Of a stretch of DNA of 64,000 bases, positions 63,740 to 64,000 are shown piece by piece (position 1 is the first letter of the stretch; each line of letters starts with the position of its first letter). Location: contig JADLHT010000049.1 of the NCBI GenBank assembly GCA_020848695.1, positions 1 to 64,000 on the forward strand. Direction: 5' to 3'. The notes beneath the pieces are model-generated. The model searched no databases, was not told where the DNA came from, and was given only the letters and a program-made list of their open reading frames with translations. This DNA comes from Saprospiraceae bacterium. GTDB lineage: Bacteria; Bacteroidota; Bacteroidia; Chitinophagales; Saprospiraceae. Both the position numbers and the translations under genes were made by a program.

Positions 63740-64000
63740 AGACAGATTATCTACACGCAATTTGATAGGAATTAAAGATCTTAATACTGAGGATATTCGT
63801 CTAATATTAAGTACGGCACAACAATTTAAAGAAATTATCAATCGACCAATCAAAAAAGTTCCCTCATTAAGAGATGTAACCATTGCGAATATGTTTTTTG
63901 AAAATTCTACGCGCACCAAGTTATCATTTGAGTTGGCCGAGAAGAGATTGTCTGCAGATGTTATTAATTTTTCATCTTCCGGATCTTCAGTTAGTAAGGG
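63732..64000 (+). CDS. pyrB: Aspartate carbamoyltransferase catalytic subunit (partial, cut by window end)
   Basis: Only the first 89 codons are in the window. FFENSTRTKLSFELA contains the carbamoyl-phosphate-binding STRT motif and INFSSSGSSVSKG the start of the next phosphate-binding segment, both diagnostic for PyrB. The enzyme condenses carbamoyl phosphate with aspartate in pyrimidine synthesis. The start is the ATG at 63732 (an ATG at 63726 is in the same frame), inside the end of pyrR, so the two genes are translationally coupled. Confidence 0.93.
   Translation, partial: MIKDRLSTRNLIGIKDLNTEDIRLILSTAQQFKEIINRPIKKVPSLRDVTIANMFFENSTRTKLSFELAEKRLSADVINFSSSGSSVSK

Noticed and set aside
1-64000. 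CRISPR arrays, transposases, integrases, phage genes
   Set aside because: None was seen on reading both strands; repeats are limited to hairpins and the 65-bp in-gene repeat.

Overview
The window is AT-rich chromosomal DNA from a member of the Bacteroidota, most likely a Saprospiria/Saprospiraceae-type organism. Four things point that way. At least eight proteins carry signal peptides plus C-terminal type IX secretion (T9SS) sorting domains. Promoters follow the Bacteroidota pattern TTG / TAnnTTTG and Shine-Dalgarno sequences are scarce. Very large Cys-rich HYR/dockerin-type surface proteins are present. The housekeeping set (rpsO-pnp, typA, folE, fabD, pntAA-AB-B, pyrR-pyrB) fits the same group. 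I saw no insertion sequence, prophage, CRISPR array or rRNA operon.

Layout. 1-4.7 kb: an incoming terminator, a YkuK-like gene, a DUF255 thioredoxin-fold lipoprotein coupled to a PlsC acyltransferase, and the opposing msrA-msrB pair. 4.8-6.6 kb: a four-domain CHRD T9SS protein. 6.8-9.5 kb: initiator tRNA, rpsO and pnp. 9.7-16.4 kb: a DUF3667 membrane protein, a membrane/coiled-coil/HhH protein, a CBS protein, then urocanase and a GH2 beta-mannosidase. 16.5-18.3 kb: three small secreted proteins, each with its own terminator. 18.4-21.9 kb: a lipoprotein translationally coupled to a T9SS-exported M4 metalloprotease. 21.9-26.2 kb: a Smr protein, the three-subunit proton-translocating transhydrogenase and a DUF4256 protein.

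26.7-40.1 kb holds the most striking locus: three tandem giant paralogues (1441, 1488 and 1412 aa). They are built from Cys-rich HYR-like modules, a carboxypeptidase-regulatory-like linker, a dockerin-like Ca-loop pair, a cohesin-like beta domain and a T9SS type A sorting domain. Strong hairpins sit in both spacers and a classic terminator follows the third gene. A LytS/LytT-type two-component system lies tail-to-tail with them.

42.1-49.7 kb: folE, fabD, an AlgH/YqgE protein, an ABC-F ATPase, a polytopic membrane protein and typA. 49.7-58.2 kb: a kelch-like T9SS protein, DoxX, an IscA-type Fe-S carrier, small lipoproteins, a TPR lipoprotein, and an Fe-S electron-transfer operon with a secreted DUF1028 protein inserted in it. 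58.2-64 kb: a PyrR-like phosphoribosyltransferase, a patatin, a lamin-tail/OB-repeat T9SS protein, a tandem DUF1508-like protein, and pyrR-pyrB, the latter cut by the window edge.

The cell suggested is a gliding or surface-attached heterotroph that exports many proteins through T9SS, although none of the T9SS machinery is encoded here. All functions are assigned by reading motifs. No database search was run.
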